Assembly: GCF_021130785.1 (NCBI RefSeq) | Contig: NC_060214.1 | Location: 46,499,001-46,563,000, forward strand | From: Homalodisca vitripennis | Lineage: Eukaryota; Arthropoda; Insecta; Hemiptera; Cicadellidae | Direction of reading: 5' to 3' | DNA: 64,000 nucleotides | Part shown: one piece after another, positions 59,421-64,000 of the stretch | Numbering within the stretch: the stretch's first letter is position 1 | Layout of the letters: each line of letters begins with the position of its first letter | Made by a program: the position numbers and the translations under genes | The notes under the pieces: generated by a model | What the model saw: the letters and a program-made list of their open reading frames with translations, nothing else | The model's database searches: none | Told to the model about the DNA's origin: nothing

Positions 59421-62400
59421 AAGAGTTATGTAATTCATGTATAAAACCAGCAGGGGATGACATATTATAGTTATAAAAGGTACTGTGTGATGCGATGTTA
59501 AGTGCAATTTATTCCATAGTTTAAAGCAGCAATGATCAGTTGCTTTTTCAAGGCCATAATTCAAAACACTGGAGTTGTTAAAAACACTAGATGTGTTTTT
59601 CGACAATATTTAAATTGGCTTGAATTTGCATAATTGGTACAATTTATATTCTCATATACATACAAAGTTCTGATAGTAGTTATCTTGCCAGTCCTCATTT
59701 ATCTCTAGGCAATCATATTTTCTGTGCAATTACAGAAATAAAAGTGGTTAGTTATATCATTCTTATAAATCTATATTTGAAGCATATGAAATGATTAAAA
59801 CTGTGATAAAATAGACAAGGGGTTTTAAGATTAGTGTTTTGTTAAAATATTTCCAGGTAACCAAAATGTTTTTGTATGTATCCATAATATTTGTTTTATA
59901 AACAATAATTTCGTTTAGTATTCTTTATTAATATCGGATAATGATAATGAATATTGCTATTATCACATTTGATATTTCCTTTCCATGCACGTTTCAGAAA
60001 TGATGAAACGGAAGTTAGAACCTAGAATATAATGAGTAAGTAAAATGGTATGATATAACAAGCTGAGGACAAACAATTGCCCCTTTACTACGATCTAGTT
60101 CTTTATTTGATATTGACGATACACTAATAAATGTGTATGTCCTATTCACCAAAAATCTAAAAAGGTTTCATATTTTCTTAATTTTGTGAACTCAATTTTT
60201 CATATTATTTTATCTACATCTTTGTACAAGCAGCTTTTATTAAATAGCATGAATCGAAAAGACGAAACTTTTGTTTTAAAAACTAAATAAACCCTATTAA
60301 TCACGTTCATTACTCATAAAATACCTATAGTAGTGCCAAATACATGAGAGAGCAGTTCAGTCGTATTTCGTACAACACCAGACTTTCAGTCTTACTATTT
60401 ATAACTGTTTATATACCCACGGAATTATTTATAAACCAAACGCATGATTTCTTTGAAGCAAGTATTGCCCTTTCCTGCCCAATGAAACTCATCCGTAGTC
60501 CTTTCTCACATTTGGATTCTGTAATCATGATTTGAAAGTAAAAAAGACTAACAAAGGAGAAAAAGGAAAAATTTAAACCCAAATTGGCGTTGGAAATATA
60601 ATTCACTCGAACCAGTGGTGAATATCGCCTACGATATCGTGAGAGGAGTCACAGGTAGCGGTTATTAATGATGCATTTATTTCTTTCACCGGAAAGGTAA
60701 ATTATTACAAGAAGTACAATAATAAAATGTACTACGCCGCACTTTAAATATTAGTTGTCTGTGTTTTTTAAAATTATAACTGCAAACAGACATACATACA
60801 CATATTAAAGTGAAATATAATTAGGGGAAATTTGATCACTTTCACGTATGAAAACATACTAAAGGATTCCAGTTTGTTTAACAACCCTGCACAAACTAAC
60901 TAAAATAAATGAATTCCAACCGTATTGTTTTTATTTACTTGTAAATACCCAAAATGAAATATAAATTATTTACATTGATTATTTTAAAATCTTTAAATTT
61001 TATATTACTCTTTACAAAAATAAATATCTAGAAATAAGTGACACAATTGTCTGTAGATTCTTTGCATAACGTTTAGATATTTAGATAACGTGGAATGTGA
61101 TTTTCAAAACAAAACTTTCCCTTCCAGATTCAGTTTTGTCATTCTGATCATTCATATTTGCCATTAACAGCCCAAAAATTTTGTTATCTATCCGAGAATG
61201 TGTTATCACTTAAAAGCATCGGACAAACTTAAAAAGGTTTATTTACGAAACTTCTGTTAAATCAAAAGGTTTCCGTCCGAAGCAGCCTAATAAATGTATA
61301 TTATTGTTATGATTGTTGTTTTATAATTTTACAATTATTGCTATTCATAATAAATTATTATCATAATATGATTCATAGTATAAAGTATAAAGTATTCATA
61401 AAATCTAGTATTAAGAGGGTAGTTTAGTTTCTAGTAATACAGCTAGTGTAGATTGTTTGTCAATAAAAATAGTACAGTATTATATTAGTAATTTTAATTC
61501 AATTACATTTTGTTACCGAAAATGTATATTAGCACACCACGAAATACACTTTATTCATTTATAATAACTATTTCAATTTATAAATAGATTTTTGAACTGT
61601 ATAGGTAAATATTTATAAACATGTAAATTATAAAAAGAGTTTTACAGTAATTCTAACGTAACAATAAATAGTAACTCATTTATGAATAAGAGTGTTATTA
61701 AAAATGTTTTATGCGTATGCTATTAGGTTCTAACGAAATATACACTACAATTTATAGCAGCGAGTTTAGTTTATCCCGTTGACAAAAAATTAAAAGAAAC
61801 TTTTAAAGTAATTCAAGGTCTTGAATTTCTGAAATAGACTTGTATATTCGTTAGAGTTCTTTCTATAAAAAATACAAATATCACAAGAAATGTTTTTATA
61901 AGTAATTATACAGCAATATTGATATATGAAAATAAATTATTATGTTTATATGTTATTAATGACAATTCAGATTGCTCTGACTGTTATATTTATGTTAGAA
62001 ACAGGCAATATAAATATTTTTCAATATCTGAAAAAAATTCATATAAAATTTAAAATCTTTCAGTCATACGAAAAACTTCATATTTAGTAATATCAGTAAC
62101 ATGATACTTTGTAACTTAATTTGATGCATAGTTTTCTACTCAAACATTTACAACCAACAACAAATATCCGTAATAATAATAATAATAATAATAGGAATAA
62201 TTGTACAGTTACCAGTCTGTCTTAAGCTGTTAATGTCTCAAGCTATAAAGGAAAACCGGTAAGAGATTAGTATACAGTATTATAATTTCACGAAATTTGA
62301 GGTTAATTTGAAAGCAAAATAAAAATAATCTTTGTTAAATAAAATAATAAACCCGTTTAGTAAAATTATAAAGATCACTTTTTATTGCCTTGGATACCTT

Positions 62401-63405
62401 CAAAAGGGGGTTGAATCACATATTTCACCTACCAGGCTATCCTAAAACTTTTCTACTGCTCAAAGGATATTAATTTATCTCAAATTACCTCACTGCAATA
62501 AATTGATATGATAAATTAAATTTGATAAATATATTGAAATTTTTTTAGTACAGTTGTCTTACAGCCAACTCCATAATACAAATACACAAAGCAATTCTAT
62601 TAGATTTCCAAGGTTATTTGTAATAGCGAGAGGTAATGCCATATAAATATAATAACTCTTTATGTAGGTTGATACATTAAAATATAAGCACTGTTATTAT
62701 ATTTATAATAAATATTTACATTTTATATCTAAATTGTGTGGAAATTGATTTACTAAATTGATTCAGTATGTAAACGTACCAACTTATTAGCAAACTGTCG
62801 TAGTCGGTCGGCTGCGAGGCTAGATATCAGCTAATTGGTTATTCACTAATTCCTACTAAATCTTGTTAGTCACAAAGTTTTAAGTGGACTGGCAATTTAT
62901 GCAGACCAGAAACTTCGACATACAGTTGTAAATAGATATTTATAAAATATCTACTTATTAAGTTTGTGTTTTATGATGATTTGTTAGCTAAAAATGTATG
63001 CAATAAAATAATTTATGAAATACAAATTTAAACTCTATCTTTATAAAATATAATTTAGGTTCTTTTTAATTCATAAAAAACTTTAGTAAGAAATTATTTC
63101 AATCCTGTATAATGTGTGGGCCTAAATCTCTGCTTCAAAACTATAGTGAAAACAATTTACAAGGTGTATAAAATATAATAAATAGAAGAATGTCCCAAGG
63201 CCAAAAATTAATGAGTTTACGGATAAAAATAAGAATAGTTGAAATATAAAATAGGACTATATTGGATGTCGTACCTGAGGTCCATTGGTGTGTTTAATAG
63301 TAGTAAAGAATGAGTGATAAAAACAGCACAGTAAAGAAATAATTATATAATTAATGTGAAAATTTTGTGTGAATGTGTTAACATAGAAACTGTTAATAGT
63401 GATGA
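59421..63405. other. AT-rich intergenic DNA
   Basis: About 4 kb with no supported gene. Contains a short (AAT)n run at 62171-62193. Confidence 0.5.
62171..62193. repeat. (AAT)n microsatellite
   Basis: Trinucleotide run of about 23 bp. Confidence 0.85.
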
Positions 63406-64000
63406 GAAGGTAAGTAAAAAGTGCGTCCTAAGTAAAGGGTTAACCAACCCAGCAGAGACCACTTTTGGCTGGTTTATACCTTCCAGTTGAACCCACCACT
63501 GGGCACAGCAAAAACCGATATGTCACTTAAATCTGGTCAAGCTTATGGATGTTCAGGAGCACATCAATAACCGCAAATTTCGAGATTCTGGGGTTCATGG
63601 GCAATTCGATAGGTCTAGTCTACGGTGGGAGATGACTGTTGGCGTTGGTGGGGTTTGTTCCCTAACCTAAGAGGTTCTTGCTAGTCGCAACAAGGATGTG
63701 CCACTCCTACCTACTTTGAATGGAGAAGCTGGTTCACAGCTGGCTTCTCCTTCAACCGGGGAGACATGACCTTGAGATGTAGTGCCCTATTTCTTCCTTA
63801 TGAATCTCGATAGGAGGCGGCCCCTACTCCTTAAGTTTATCCATCCTGAATATCCTGTCACTCCGGAAGCAGCGCAAAGATTCTTACAGGACTAAGTGCA
63901 ATTTATTCCTCTTTTTAACTTCCTTAATCATTAACATTTAAACCTACTCTATTTGGATTTAAAGACCTAGATACTGCTCCTAGGGCACAAGTATTCAGAT
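63406..64000 (+). repeat. Interspersed repeat, largest copy, cut by window end
   Basis: Shares ggctggtttataccttcc...cacagcaaaaacc (63468-63516) with 52485-52525. It also shares tcctgaatatcctgtcactcc...gcgcaaag...aggactaagt (63845-63895) with 33455-33510, 52825 and 57330. It is GC-richer than the flank, and the copy continues beyond the window. Confidence 0.72.

Overview
This is an AT-rich, gene-poor stretch of a eukaryotic nuclear genome, most likely an insect or other arthropod. Supporting signs are many long (AT)n tracts, large intergenic spaces, a LINE relic, a THAP/P-type transposon, a Mutator-like transposase and a Maverick/Polinton element. No intact host gene could be recognised and the species cannot be named.

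The main content is one complete Maverick/Polinton (adintovirus-like endogenous DNA element) at 17286-33091 (15.8 kb). Its ends are exact: terminal inverted repeats of about 190 bp and a perfect 6-bp target-site duplication (cctgcg). All its genes lie on the minus strand. In transcription order they are: integrase; an N-terminal region with four zinc-finger units; protein-primed-type DNA polymerase B; packaging ATPase; a 1.66-kb array of palindromic 20/24-bp repeats; a 346-residue protein of unknown function; a phospholipase A2-domain protein; the major capsid protein; a basic protein with repeated LSxxQ motifs; an adenain-like cysteine protease; an unknown 154-residue protein; and the penton-like minor capsid protein. 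The capsid and maturation genes are nearly all open. The integrase and penton each carry one frameshift, while polymerase and ATPase carry many. The ends are well preserved, and the damage is densest exactly where the repeat array turns ragged (24.34-27.4 kb). Part of the damage may therefore be an unpolished assembly patch rather than real decay. A 1.24-kb non-autonomous transposon with perfect 39-bp TIRs sits 25 bp upstream of the capsid ATG.

Left flank (1-17279): mostly unannotatable AT-rich DNA with microsatellites, a large inverted repeat (arms of about 0.9 kb at 1187-2090 and 3814-4737) and a decayed non-LTR retrotransposon RT fragment at about 5030-5580.

Right flank (33098-64000): an interspersed repeat family (33184, 52.5 kb, 57.2 kb, 63.4 kb); a GC-rich island with five 100-130-bp repeats (44.64-45.69 kb); a 1.98-kb P-element-like relic with CA...TG ends, 8-bp near-identical target duplications and a split THAP domain (47455-49435); and a tandem pair of diverged 3-kb units (51.96-59.42 kb). 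The second unit has been invaded by a broken Mutator-like transposase gene.
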